Below, piece by piece: positions 1-8,199 of a DNA stretch of 10,470 nucleotides. The notes beneath the pieces are model-generated. The model worked only from the letters and a program-made list of their open reading frames with translations, was not told where the DNA came from and made no database searches. The position numbers and the translations under genes were made by a program. The DNA is taken from positions 1 to 10,470 of the forward strand of contig FN649050.1 of the NCBI GenBank assembly GCA_000310025.1, read 5' to 3'. Each line of letters starts with the position of its first letter. The first letter of the stretch is position 1. The DNA is from Ectocarpus siliculosus (Eukaryota > Sar > Phaeophyceae > Ectocarpales > Ectocarpaceae).

Positions 1-81
1 AACCCGGCGTGCTCCGTCCCGGCTTTGTAGGGATGCGAGGTCAATGGTCAAACGACTACGGCATGCACGACTATGAGTACA

Positions 82-95
82 CCCCCCCCCACCCC
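82..95 (+). repeat. C-rich tract (C9-A-C4)
   Basis: Nine C, one A, four C on the plus strand. In the open minus-strand frame running to the window edge it reads as glycines. Confidence 0.9.
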
Positions 96-261
96 TGTTT
101 CTTGTGCGAGCCCCAGCGGGATGTTCTTCATTGACGTCAAAATTGTCCTTCCGATAGGGGCATTCACACACAAACCCAGGCATTCCATTATGGGAGAATT
201 TTCGCGTGTGCGGTTGCCGATTTGTCGTATAATAGTAGGTGGTTTGCTGTTGGTGTTGCTT

Positions 262-906
262 CTAGGGTGCTATGGCAGGTGCATCACAGCAGAGAACAGG
301 CAACACTCCAAGTTTCCCCAGCTTCGAGATGTGCTTCCCAACAGCCGCTTTACTAACAGCCCCCATTACAGACCGTGTGATATCTCCCTCAATAAGCACC
401 GGAAAACCGGCCGTTAAGCATGCCCGGAACACGCGGTCGCTATGCCTTCGTCTCGCCTCACCCTTGCTCCAGAAGGAGTCCCCATCGTCCTCTCTCCTAC
501 GAGCATTGTAGGGGGGAGCGTTGTCTCTTGAAAGGAATCCGTAAAAGAGGCCATTGTCGATACCTCCAGACCCGTCACCGAAGCTATCTGTGCCATCTTT
601 AAGTTCTCCCTTGTGCCACATGTCGACCAGGATGTCGCAAGTTTCCTTCGCCAGGGCTTGGCCATGTTGGCAGCGGAGGATGCGCGCCCTGACATCGTCG
701 CGTCTCTCCTCGTTCGCTTCTTCCTCTGGACTCCGGGGCTGGGAAAGATGTGCAGGCACAGGACGTGTGGGGGTCCGGCGTATGGGTCTGCGCGTCAGAT
801 GCTCGCCGCCCGAAATCGATTCAACAATGCTGATATGAAGAATAAAACAGGGCAGCCGTGGGGCTGTTCTGGCGATGATAGACCGGGTGGAGTACCGGCT
901 ACGCAC
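262..906 (-). CDS. Longest ORF, unidentified, 214 codons
   Basis: Open from after TAG (909-907) to TAG (264-262). The first codon counted is GTG at 906, and no good ATG start with context is evident before codon 38. Residues about 60-115 are charged and probably helical (Pro-Glu-Glu-Glu-Ala-Asn-Glu-Glu-Arg-Arg, then Ala-Lys-Glu-Thr-Cys-Asp-Ile-Leu-Val-Asp-Met-Trp). Next comes a Gly/Asp-rich stretch, and finally a hydrophobic part with Phe-Pro-Val-Leu-Ile-Glu-Gly-Asp-Ile-Thr and Lys-Leu-Gly-Lys-Leu-Gly-Val-Leu-Pro-Val-Leu. No known domain is recognised. Past the TAG the same frame stays open to position 1. AAGGTGAGG inside it could be a splice donor. The length moderately exceeds chance, but plus-strand frames overlap it. 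Confidence 0.3.
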   Translation of the reverse strand: MRSRYSTRSIIARTAPRLPCFILHISIVESISGGEHLTRRPIRRTPTRPVPAHLSQPRSPEEEANEERRDDVRARILRCQHGQALAKETCDILVDMWHKGELKDGTDSFGDGSGGIDNGLFYGFLSRDNAPPYNARRREDDGDSFWSKGEARRRHSDRVFRACLTAGFPVLIEGDITRSVMGAVSKAAVGKHISKLGKLGVLPVLCCDAPAIAP

Positions 907-1168
907 CTACGACAAACGCTGCCTGCTGTTCTACACCCGAACGGTGTCACGAGGTGTGCATGTTTGCGCGACGCGAAAATAGTACGAGCCCGGCGCGCGA
1001 TTTGAGACGTGTTACCACCTCACGTTTCGCCGGGATACCATCATCGACCCTGGTTTGGCGTTGCGGGGACAGGCATCTTCCGTCCACCTAATGACCATGT
1101 CCCCCCGGCTCGTACCAGGAGGACGAAGAGTGGGTAGTCTGGACCTAAACTGTTCCGTTTCTTGTTGA
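839..1168 (+). pseudogene. Unidentified frame with one internal TAG, opposite strand to the longest ORF
   Basis: After TGA (836-838) the frame has an ATG at 875, meets TAG at 980-982, and is then open to TGA at 1166-1168. Both halves have mixed composition with a beta-rich look (Phe-Glu-Thr-Cys-Tyr-His-Leu-Thr-Phe-Arg-Arg-Asp-Thr-Ile-Ile). The minus-strand frame through the same bases also looks protein-like, so one or both are accidental. No family is recognised. Confidence 0.12.
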
Positions 1169-1486
1169 CCGAGTCCCCTTCATCCTCCAGCGCATACGTG
1201 TGTGCCTAGTTAACCCTGGCCTACGGGGGTCCACCTCAGTATTTTCTGATCTAACCTTCTGACTGTCAAATGATGTCGCGCGCGGCGATTCTGTCCCCTT
1301 ACGCGTATCAGCTCCAGGCTCATGTTCGTACTCGCGTCGTTGGTCTTTAGACTCTGCGTCGTCGAAACAACGGGCGTCGAGTGGTTGGGTCAGGGCGTTA
1401 CCCGAAGTTTTCGTGGGTTTTGTTATCACGCGTGAATATATTTTAGGACATAGCAAAGCACGCGTGAGGTTGACCAAGCATACCAC

Positions 1487-1501
1487 GGGGGGGGGGGGGG
1501 G
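1487..1501 (+). repeat. G15 homopolymer
   Basis: Fifteen consecutive G after TACCAC. The length is liable to sequencing error. The minus-strand frame 1567-1145 passes through it as a run of prolines, which speaks against that frame. Confidence 0.95.
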
Positions 1502-1577
1502 TGCAGTTTCTGCTTTGTCCGAGCAGCAGGCTCTCCTGTCAACCTGCACACCAGAGCCTGCTGTCACCTACATCCTA

Positions 1578-1785
1578 GAGACTGTTGTCGCGTACACGTC
1601 GCGTACAACGGGTTCCATGGCTGCTCCAAGTAAGCAGTAGCAAAGACTCTATCTACAGCACCACTCTGCAGTATGACATGGAGGTATTTACCTGTGTATA
1701 GAGGAGACTGCTGTGACCTAAATTTAGCGTACGACGGGCTCCATGGGCAAGCACCAGAGGAGGCTCTATCAAGTGTGTTACTGCA
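1578..1785 (+). repeat. Diverged tandem duplication, 126-bp period
   Basis: 1578-1670 and 1704-1785 align from GAGACTGTTGT / GAGACTGCTGT through GCGTACAACGGGTTCCATGG / GCGTACGACGGGCTCCATGG and ACTCTATC / GCTCTATC to CTGCAG in both. The first 35 positions align without gaps; later a few bases are missing in the second copy. A further partial GGGACTGCTGTG match occurs near 1862. It looks like an old tandem duplication. Confidence 0.7.
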
Positions 1786-2243
1786 GAACAAGGTTTCCCG
1801 TTCAGGGAGGTCGGAGCATGCCTCCCGGGGGTGACACAAGTCGGTAAGACCTAACTACACCGGGACTGCTGTGCCGTCTTATTCTTTGGAGGAAGACAAT
1901 CACCATCATGGCGCAGTGACTAAGATACACCAACCCGCTACGATCGGGGCAAAGCACATTCGTCTCTTCTCACTCTCAGAACTAAACGGAAAATGACGTT
2001 GCCGAGGTTCCAAACCGCGCCGGAAAATACACCCCCCAATAATAAGTGTACTGCTTTTCTCGACCGTGTCAGTTAATTAGTTAGGCACATCATCTGCGTG
2101 GCTTGCGATAGCCGCGTTTCGCTATGCATGCAATATGAATGCTGCTGTACCACAACAATACTGCCGAATATTTGGTTTGCTTGGTGTAGAGTTGGGACCG
2201 CCTTGTTGTGTACGCGCCTACATACCACGGGTGAACATGTGGT

Positions 2244-2651
2244 GTGACATGCAAGAAAATACAGCCTACCTGGGAGCAGGGTGGCGACACCATTGTCGAC
2301 CGGGTGGGTGTGGTACAGTTTGTTGACGCCGTCGGCGAGATAAGGGTGGTCTTTTCGTGGTCCGGTCATGGGCCATCGGATCGTCACCTAACGATATGCA
2401 TCGACGGACCAAGAACAACGGCATGGGACCGGGTTTGGACCGCCGCGGTGGTTCGTCGACATTACCGTTGGGGGCCCCTTCGACATCTATCGTATAAGTC
2501 GAACGTCCCACTTGTTCACACGGGTCCGTCTTACGTATCGCCGAGACAGGTGGCATATCGTAGGCCTCGCACTGGGACTCTCGTCAACCTTAAACGCCCA
2601 TGCCTTGCGCGCAGCCCAAACTTGCTTGCGCAGGCAGGCCAACCACCCTGA
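2244..2651 (+). CDS. Unidentified ORF, 135 codons, competing minus-strand frames
   Basis: Bounded by TGA on both sides (2232-2234 and 2649-2651), with no ATG near the start. An AG at 2279-2280 before GGTGGCGACACC could be a splice acceptor. The stretch after it has a regular Gly-Gly-Asp-Thr-Ile-Val-Asp and Val-Gly-Glu-Ile-Arg-Val-Val-Phe composition with many purine-N-pyrimidine codons. Minus-strand frames 2556-2266 and 2387-2073 look nearly as protein-like, so strand cannot be decided. The length is at the chance maximum. Confidence 0.15.
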   Translation: MTCKKIQPTWEQGGDTIVDRVGVVQFVDAVGEIRVVFSWSGHGPSDRHLTICIDGPRTTAWDRVWTAAVVRRHYRWGPLRHLSYKSNVPLVHTGPSYVSPRQVAYRRPRTGTLVNLKRPCLARSPNLLAQAGQPP

Positions 2652-3675
2652 ACCACACTCCAACACACTCGATAGTAAACGGGCTCGTCGACGCAATGAT
2701 GAGCGGTATATACTCTCACCGAGAGCGGACAACCGATTCTTAGCGATTTCCTCGGCCTAACCGTTTTCCCTCCGTCGCCTGGCATCAGCGTGCAAGAGGG
2801 AGTCCGCAAACGTCTATGTAACCAGGGCATAGGGGGCAAGACATTGCTACGGGCAAGGTAGCATTGTACGGACAACGTAGAATTCGACAAACGCGGTTGT
2901 ACGCCCTCCGAAGAGGTTGACTCATCGTTAGAGGCCTAGGGGTATCGAATCCTCATACCACATGCGAATACGCAGCAACAGGCGAGTTACGTGCTGGTGT
3001 CATCCAGCCACTCCAGTCGCAACGTACAAGATCCAGGGGTATCCACACGACAGTTATTGGTATCCCGAAATGTCCCGCTAAACGCCCAGGCACAAACACA
3101 GGCATTCCGCCCGCCATTACATGCAATGTAGTCAAAAGGGCAGGCGTTCGACTAGAGGGACTCTCTCGCGACCGAATTGTTCAAGTGGGCTTCCAGCGAC
3201 AACAAATCTGATATTTACTAAACACTACGCATGGGTTCACTTCTTGTGCCGTGCAAGCCTCACCTCCACCATTTGCCGCACGAGCCGCCTGTCGATTGGG
3301 CATCCCGTATGGGCACCATAGCTGCCTGAGCACCAAACGAGGCTCAGCTCCCTTGCTCCTACGGGACTGGCTCGTTGCCAACCGTTTCCCTGTTTTTCCG
3401 CATGCTTGCTTCACCGCGTCCGAGACGCCATCCACAGTCATACCCTCCAGTGGAATAGCCCGAAGCTTTCACCCAATCCCTCGGTGATGTACACCCTAGG
3501 ATTACCCTGAAAACAAACGAAGCAACACACGAAACATTGCAGAACGACATGGGCGTTTGGCTTCTGTCCCTTCCACCTAGCTAGGTTTTCAACATTGGGT
3601 TAAGCGAACTCCGTCCCTGCTTACCCGATCGCTCCCCAATACAATAAATACCGAGTTCGATTGTTGGACATGTGC
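2652..3675. other. About 1 kb without a supported gene
   Basis: No repeat, hairpin or convincing frame. Open frames of 60-119 codons occur on both strands at chance density. CAATAAATA near 3640-3648 could be a plus-strand polyadenylation-like signal. Confidence 0.5.
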
Positions 3676-4197
3676 ATGTCGGGGTGGTCACCACCCCATG
3701 TCGACTGCAGAACGATGCCCGGAGATAAAATACGTCGAAATCGGGGCTCACCTTCTAGCTTTGACGCCACTGTCGAGGGCAACGAAACCGAGTTTTCGTG
3801 TAGGATCCACCACTGATGTACGTTTTCTTTGTTTTGTTTATTTCATTTTTTTCGTGGAAGATGTGAGCCTCTGTATACCTACGGTTCTGCGCATGCCCCC
3901 CAGGAGATTGACGCCAGTGGGCGTTTGCTTTTTTTACACAGTGTCGGACCGGGAATCGAAAAGTTTCCGAGTAAGGAGGCACATTTCGAGACTAGAACGT
4001 TTCCGGGAAGCATCATGCTGGCTACTGTTTACAGAATTATAGCGGCTTCATGTCAGTAGCAGTGGGGCAACAGTCCTCCTATCGCACCCTACGGACTTCC
4101 TCTGTCTGCACACGGGCAGCAGGGCAGCAGTCCTGAGTGGGGTGCGCTGGGTGGCAGCAGCACGCAGCCTTATGGTAGCGCTCCCACTGCTATGTAG
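3676..4197 (+). pseudogene. Unidentified frame with internal TGA and TAG; possible 63-nt intron
   Basis: ATG at 3676 opens 46 codons to TGA at 3814-3816. The same frame is open again to TAG at 4057-4059, and again to TAG at 4195-4197, where the last 45 codons are rich in Gly, Ser, Pro and Gln. The TGA sits before a T-rich tract (3824-3853). Taking GT at 3798 and AG at 3859-3860 as intron ends would remove 63 nt, keep the frame and delete the TGA, with CTGAT as a branch-like sequence; the donor GTGTAG is weak. The TAG at 4057 has no such explanation. No domain is recognised. Confidence 0.18.
3681..3697. repeat. Perfect palindrome, 8-bp arms
   Basis: GGGGTGGT-C-ACCACCCC is a perfect inverted repeat with a single central base. 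It is flanked by CATGTC on the left (3675-3680) and ATGTCGAC on the right. It could be a dimeric-protein site or a cruciform. It lies just after the ATG of the weak frame at 3676. Confidence 0.85.
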
Positions 4198-4292
4198 GGT
4201 GTGTGCATGCAAAAGCGTGTGCGTGTCTGTGTCGCATCCTGAACCCGGGGACACGAACTCGCACCAGTACGGAGACAGGTAGTTCATGATGA

Positions 4293-4706
4293 GCCGCGGA
4301 GACGGAAGCGCGACCGTTCTTTCCACTCCCTTCGAGGAGGGGAAAAACAGCCTCTGCCTACCGGGGTGCCAAGTTTAGATACAAGACGCCCGACTTTTCC
4401 ATCCTTTTCGACCAGCACGTGGTCTATAGAGCACCGATTGACGATCTGTTGGCATGTGACGAACAAGCAAAATAGGGCGCTCTTCACCACACACGTTGCC
4501 TCGTGGCCCCGACAGCAGATGACCGTGTCTCACCAGTATTTCTACCCCAGAACCAAACGCGGTTGCTTGGCGCACACAAGCAGAATGAGGACGAGCAGTC
4601 AGCGAACCACGCAACACCGCCGGGATCGCCAAGACAGCACTACTGGCAGGGTGAGGGAGACATACACGGAGCTATTGGCGGATGTCGTTGTCATTGCTTG
4701 ATGTAG
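4293..4706 (+). pseudogene. Unidentified frame with one internal TAG
   Basis: After TGA (4290-4292) the frame is open to TAG at 4473-4475, then open again to TAG at 4704-4706: 60 plus 76 codons. The first part has mixed, globular-looking composition (Phe-Arg-Tyr-Lys-Thr-Pro-Asp-Phe-Ser, Ile-Asp-Asp-Leu-Leu-Ala-Cys-Asp). The second is polar and linker-like, rich in Gln, Asn, His and Pro. There is no ATG near its start and no known domain. Overlapping frames on both strands (4366-4701 plus, 4375-4632 minus) look no better or only slightly worse. It is most simply a decayed gene or chance. Confidence 0.18.
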
Positions 4707-4978
4707 CCTGGAGATGTGTTCAGAGGGATCATCCGTCGATATATGGGGACAAAAATAATTATACGAACTGGTACCAATAGACGCGGCGGTTTGTGTACGG
4801 GCTATCCCACACTCTCGAGTTCACGTTTATTTCTGGGTTTCGTGTAGTTCATCCGCCTGGTCTGTATCAACCACCAAAGAACAAGACGGAGATTGTACAC
4901 AGGTCGTGACGCGAAGATTGGTGTAGGTTCGGTAGCGGGGAGAGGGACCACCTCGAATCGAAACGCTGTGCTGTGTGA

Positions 4979-5131
4979 ATGAATAGCTCGACCAAAACAG
5001 TATCCTTTCTAGGCAGGATGTATTTCCTCGCGTGCATACACTCCTGTGCCGACTATCGCCGCCTCCTGTTTCCGTGGGTCCTAGTTGCAACCACACGGCC
5101 TCTGTCAGCCGTCACACAACGCGTGGCGTAA
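4979..5131 (+). CDS. Short ORF with hydrophobic segment, same frame as 5132-5518
   Basis: ATG at 4979 (TGA immediately upstream) to TAA at 5129-5131, 50 codons. Residues 9-35 are largely hydrophobic or aromatic with interspersed basic residues, weakly like a signal anchor. It joins the following 128-codon frame across one TAA without a shift. There is no independent support. Confidence 0.15.
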   Translation: MNSSTKTVSFLGRMYFLACIHSCADYRRLLFPWVLVATTRPLSAVTQRVA

Positions 5132-5518
5132 ACAAACACAGGTGCGGGGAATAGAGGTACAGGTGCTGCTGCGGCACTATCTGCAGACAAACAACCGCAA
5201 CACGAAACCGATACGGAACGTACGTACGGCATCTACACCGGTATGTATAACGGCGGTGACGCTGCCAAACCACACCCCCTGTTTATCGGGTCGAGATCTC
5301 CAACGACGAACAGAAGGCGTAAACCCAACGACGCCTTGTCAGAATGCTGTAGACGACACGGTTCCCACACAACCACTATCGGCGCGACCACTGTTGTGTT
5401 GTGGAGCAATCGAGCATTGTTTGTTGGTCAAGGGTGTGGTATCTTGTGTCATGTACGGTATATACGGTATATAGAGTACTACAGTAGTCCGCAGGTTAAG
5501 GAAGGTACACCGTGTTGA
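5132..5518 (+). CDS. Unidentified ORF, 128 codons open, ATG at 5243
   Basis: Open from after TAA (5129-5131) to TGA (5516-5518); the first ATG is at 5243. The N-terminal open part, before the ATG, is Gly/Ala-rich with codons that mostly begin with G or A (GGT GCG GGG AAT AGA GGT ACA). It is followed by Asp/Glu/Thr-rich sequence, Tyr-Gly-Ile-Tyr-Thr-Gly-Met-Tyr-Asn-Gly-Gly, an Arg-rich stretch and a Cys/Tyr-containing end. The same frame is also open upstream of the TAA, from an ATG at 4979, with a hydrophobic segment. No family is recognised. The frame may be an exon, a pseudogene or chance; continuity of residue composition across the TAA is the only hint of a single gene. Confidence 0.25.
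   Translation, partial: TNTGAGNRGTGAAAALSADKQPQHETDTERTYGIYTGMYNGGDAAKPHPLFIGSRSPTTNRRRKPNDALSECCRRHGSHTTTIGATTVVLWSNRALFVGQGCGILCHVRYIRYIEYYSSPQVKEGTPC
5454..5471 (+). repeat. 9-bp tandem pair
   Basis: TACGGTATA occurs twice in direct succession, followed by TAGAGTAC. It is in frame (9 bp) with the reading frame 5132-5518 and so duplicates three codons in it. Confidence 0.9.
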
Positions 5519-5528
5519 ACCGTGTTAA
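5509..5528 (+). repeat. 10-bp tandem pair
   Basis: ACCGTGTTGA followed by ACCGTGTTAA, one difference. The first copy holds the TGA that ends the frame 5132-5518. It looks like a small slippage duplication. Confidence 0.85.
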
Positions 5529-6383
5529 TACGCGGAACAAAGAAATACGACTGGACCATTTGCTACGCCCGCTTGCTGCACGACTGAGAGGATGCTCAAA
5601 AGTCACGTTACGTTTGCGGAAACCTCTCGACCAGACGGCGTCAACGATGCCGTCCCGGCGCCGCGTCTATGCCTCCGGCTGGCTATCTTCTGCACTTGGG
5701 CTGGGGGGTATCATCATGCAAGGGTACTGCCCACGTGACCCACAGGTTACAAAGTCGACACACTTTTTCTTCGCAGGTTTATCCAACGGGTGCCAGCCTT
5801 CGTCAGATACTCAACAGGTCCTTATTACTGCTGTCCAAGTTCACAAGCTGCTGTAGACTAAAGTGTCCAGTATGTGCAGCCCTTCACCCATATCTCCTAC
5901 TTCTGCAGCCGAATGAAGTCGTCGTTGGGGGCACACACCTCGCCTTCCTAGTTGACAGAGAGCACCATCACCGCCCGCACTCCCGCTCATGGTGAAACCG
6001 CAGCGAAACGGGGTCTTCTTACACACACCTATAGACTGCGTGAGACAGACAGTGTTGGCAGCCGCATGCATGTTGGAAGCCGCGGCGCGGCGGCTGGTGG
6101 CACAACAACCATTTTTTTTTACATGTAGTACCATGTCCGTCTTCGCAAACACCGTTTTATGGGGGGGGGGGGGTGGTATGCATACCGCACCCCGCTCGTG
6201 GATGGCAACTGGATGGCACATCGCTACACCCCACAAACACACAGCACCAAATCCAATCTATTTTGCACGGGCATCGCCCTCGCCACTACATTGGCAATCC
6301 GCACACGTGGCCTTTCCTGTGGTCATTGTCCCACGCTGCAGACTACGGCAAAGGCTGTGCCTACCGACTAAAGACTCGTCGTC
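5519..6383. other. No supported gene; holds a G13 run
   Basis: Frames of 108-142 codons on both strands overlap here without one being clearly better. Apparent splice-acceptor sequence (CACTTTTTCTTCGCAG, ending 5778) stands out, followed by a Leu-rich frame to 5995 that is not recognised. The G13 tract is at 6161-6173. Confidence 0.45.
6161..6173 (+). repeat. G13 homopolymer
   Basis: Thirteen G in a row after TTTTAT. With the G15 run at 1487 and the G-rich tract at 7399, this is one of three long G tracts on the plus strand. Confidence 0.95.
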
Positions 6384-6548
6384 ATGGACGGTCGACCTGG
6401 GAAGCTCATCAAACTAGAGCCTGTCGTCCGGGAGGTCTTGACGAGGAGGAGATCCTTCAGTAAGGAACTGCACTACGGCCGGCTACGGGTGAGCCTAATG
6501 TTAGCTTGCCTTGATATCTCCGTGTCGGTGACAACGGACCTAGAGTGA
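6384..6548 (+). CDS. Small unidentified ORF (54 codons), possible exon
   Basis: ATG at 6384, TGA at 6546-6548. The first half is basic (Val-Leu-Thr-Arg-Arg-Arg-Ser-Phe-Ser-Lys-Glu-Leu) and the second hydrophobic. Two donor-like sites lie inside it (CGGGTGAGC near 6487 and GAGTGAGTAC at its end), so it could be the coding end of an exon. Its length alone is no evidence. Confidence 0.15.
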   Translation: MDGRPGKLIKLEPVVREVLTRRRSFSKELHYGRLRVSLMLACLDISVSVTTDLE

Positions 6549-6696
6549 GTACAGTGCTTTTGTTCGACCCCGACGCCAGGTGAAACTAGTAGATCACGAC
6601 GATTCATCTGGCTAGTCTACACATATATGCTCGGCATATCTATCTAGTAGTTTGTTCCTTCGATCCTTTGCGTGAAGCACGGGTTCATGCAGCTGT

Positions 6697-6882
6697 ATGT
6701 ACATAGCCCTTGGAGATCTAAGCACTTCTTGCGCCGAACACATTCGTCCATGTCCCGACTACGACTGTACGGGTGCACGCTCTCCCCATCCTCGTGCCGA
6801 CCTCATGGAATTTACGCCTATGCGCAATGGGGGGAGGGAGTGGGTCTTGCCGGCGTCAGCCACAAAACAAAACCAAACATGA
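6697..6882 (+). CDS. Small unidentified ORF (61 codons)
   Basis: ATG at 6697 to TGA at 6880-6882. Upstream in frame the first stop is TGA at 6673. The product has Cys-x3-His-x3-Cys-x4-Cys near residues 12-24, loosely like a metal-binding cluster, then a Pro/Arg-rich part and a polar tail. Codon use is not skewed enough to prove coding and the length is at the chance level. It directly precedes the tandem repeat at 6884. Confidence 0.15.
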   Translation: MYIALGDLSTSCAEHIRPCPDYDCTGARSPHPRADLMEFTPMRNGGREWVLPASATKQNQT

Positions 6883-6883
6883 G

Positions 6884-6936
6884 CGAATGACAGTGACATA
6901 CCAAGCGGGCCGAATGACGTGACATACTAAGCGGGC
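6884..6936 (+). repeat. Two-copy imperfect tandem repeat, about 27 bp
   Basis: CGAATGACAGTGACATACCA plus AGCGGGC (6884-6910) is followed at once by CGAATGACGTGACATACTA plus AGCGGGC (6911-6936). The second copy lacks one A and has one C-to-T change. It is a short satellite-like duplication, outside any supported gene. Confidence 0.95.
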
Positions 6937-8199
6937 CCTCCGCAAATATAGCGTTTCTGTCGACGGCCAAACCCCTACGGCGCCGCGGGAGAAGACTGTC
7001 CATTGACGACCGTCACGACTGTCATTCTACCTATAACAATATCTAACACAACGTCGACCGCAAGAGGGGTACGACCAGTGGATGCTCAACTCAAGTCCAA
7101 TCTCCAAAAATATCTTCGGCGTCACTATTTATTTGCTGGTGGGTTCCACCCAACTGCCTAATGCACTCTTTCTCCTCTTGCTCCCTGCTGGCTTGGTCGT
7201 TTGTACACACGGCCTTGTACATTTTTGGTACTCCTGTTCGTATCTCACGCACGTCTGTGTGCATCTTCCGATGTGTGTCCTGTACATCTGTCTGTATCCA
7301 GCAGTTACAACATGATCATGAGCGCTCACACCGCATTGATGAATGTTGCGGAGCCCGTGTTGTACCCCCTACAGTACTTCCAAATTCATCAAGGCGGCGG
7401 GGGGGAGGGGGGGAGGGGCAACATATATGCATATCTCGCTTCTTGCGCTTCTTTGTGCCCTGGGCTGCGGGATGCGCGTCCCCGGAAATGTAAAACGCCA
7501 AACTGCAAGACAGAAGCAGACTACACACTCGGCGCACACCTGCAGGAACAGCAGTATGGCATAGCACAGCAATTACACAACAGCATCCTGCTGGGCTGCA
7601 TCACTACAACAGACGCTTGCTACCACGCAGCATGTGGTTGCCAGCGCAGCAACCAACTGCATTGCAGTTCGTACCAGCTGCTACCTGTCTGAGATTCGAT
7701 TAGGAATCGAACACTGCACCAGCAGGACCAGCAGCAGCAGCAACAACCGGCGAAACAGGTTGCGGCAAGAAAATAAACAGCCCAGTTCTCCTACAAACCT
7801 ACACCCCTCCTTCATGTTTTCAGTTCTTCCCATGCCTGCCTTTTTAACCCGATGCACTGATCGCAGATCGACCTGGAATCAGTCATGACACCTCCGAAAC
7901 ATGTACTTGAAGGACCTATGTTGGTCGAAGTCATGGTGTGCTAACTGACGTCAAGGTCGTCGAAAGGATAACAACCTCCTTGGTGGGGCGCCTCAGGCAG
8001 ATGATGTCCGTCTCACGCACGTTGATCGCCTACTACACGGTCCTCCTACAATTAGTTGTCGATCGAAAGTAACAACAGGCCACTAATATCGGAGCGGTTA
8101 GTTCCGATCAAAGCTATTACAAGTCGATCGAGGGAACTACCTCCAACTAATGGACACACTGCGCCGCCTCCGACTTGACTTTCCTCTCCTCTCAACAGG
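6937..8199. other. Long stretch without a supported gene
   Basis: It holds a G-rich tract (7399-7418), a CAG/CAA-rich region (7719-7748, flanked by many CAGC motifs from about 7540), a perfect hairpin TTCGATT-agg-AATCGAA (7695-7711), a stem ATCGGA/TCCGAT (8088-8093 with 8103-8108), and the pyrimidine tract before 8200. The longest frame (7201-7692, 163 codons counted from a GTG or similar) reads through the G-rich and CAG-rich DNA and looks like no family. Its codon choice follows the simple repeats. Confidence 0.5.
7399..7418 (+). repeat. G-rich tract with quadruplex potential
   Basis: G7-A-G7-A-G4, preceded by GGCGGC. Long G runs separated by single A bases can supply four GGG tracts, so a G-quadruplex on the plus strand is possible. 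No gene start adjoins it. Confidence 0.85.

Larger units (their letters stand above)
1170..2072. other. No supported gene; repeats only
   Basis: It holds the G15 run and the diverged 126-bp-period duplication described separately. A plus-strand frame at about 1258-1467 is open apart from two TAG codons (1348, 1444), and several other frames overlap it. I see no recognisable product. Confidence 0.5.

Noticed and set aside
1145-1567. 140-codon minus-strand ORF
   Set aside because: It depends on the G15 homopolymer for its proline run and has no recognisable domain; its length is at the chance level.
2881-2970. tRNA-like GGTATCGAATCC sequence
   Set aside because: It resembles a T-loop, but no matching acceptor, anticodon or D arms could be placed around it.
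5841-6242. 133-codon minus-strand ORF
   Set aside because: It includes the G13 run as prolines and overlaps plus-strand frames of equal quality.
7082-7315. Hydrophobic 77-residue frame resembling a membrane protein
   Set aside because: The hydrophobicity follows from T-rich DNA; the frame is short and the start codon has no supporting context.
7201-7692. 163-codon plus-strand ORF
   Set aside because: It reads through the G-rich tract and CAG-rich sequence, has no good start, and competes with other frames of similar look.
7719-7748. CRISPR or other array in the CAG-rich region
   Set aside because: This is a simple trinucleotide microsatellite with no spacers.
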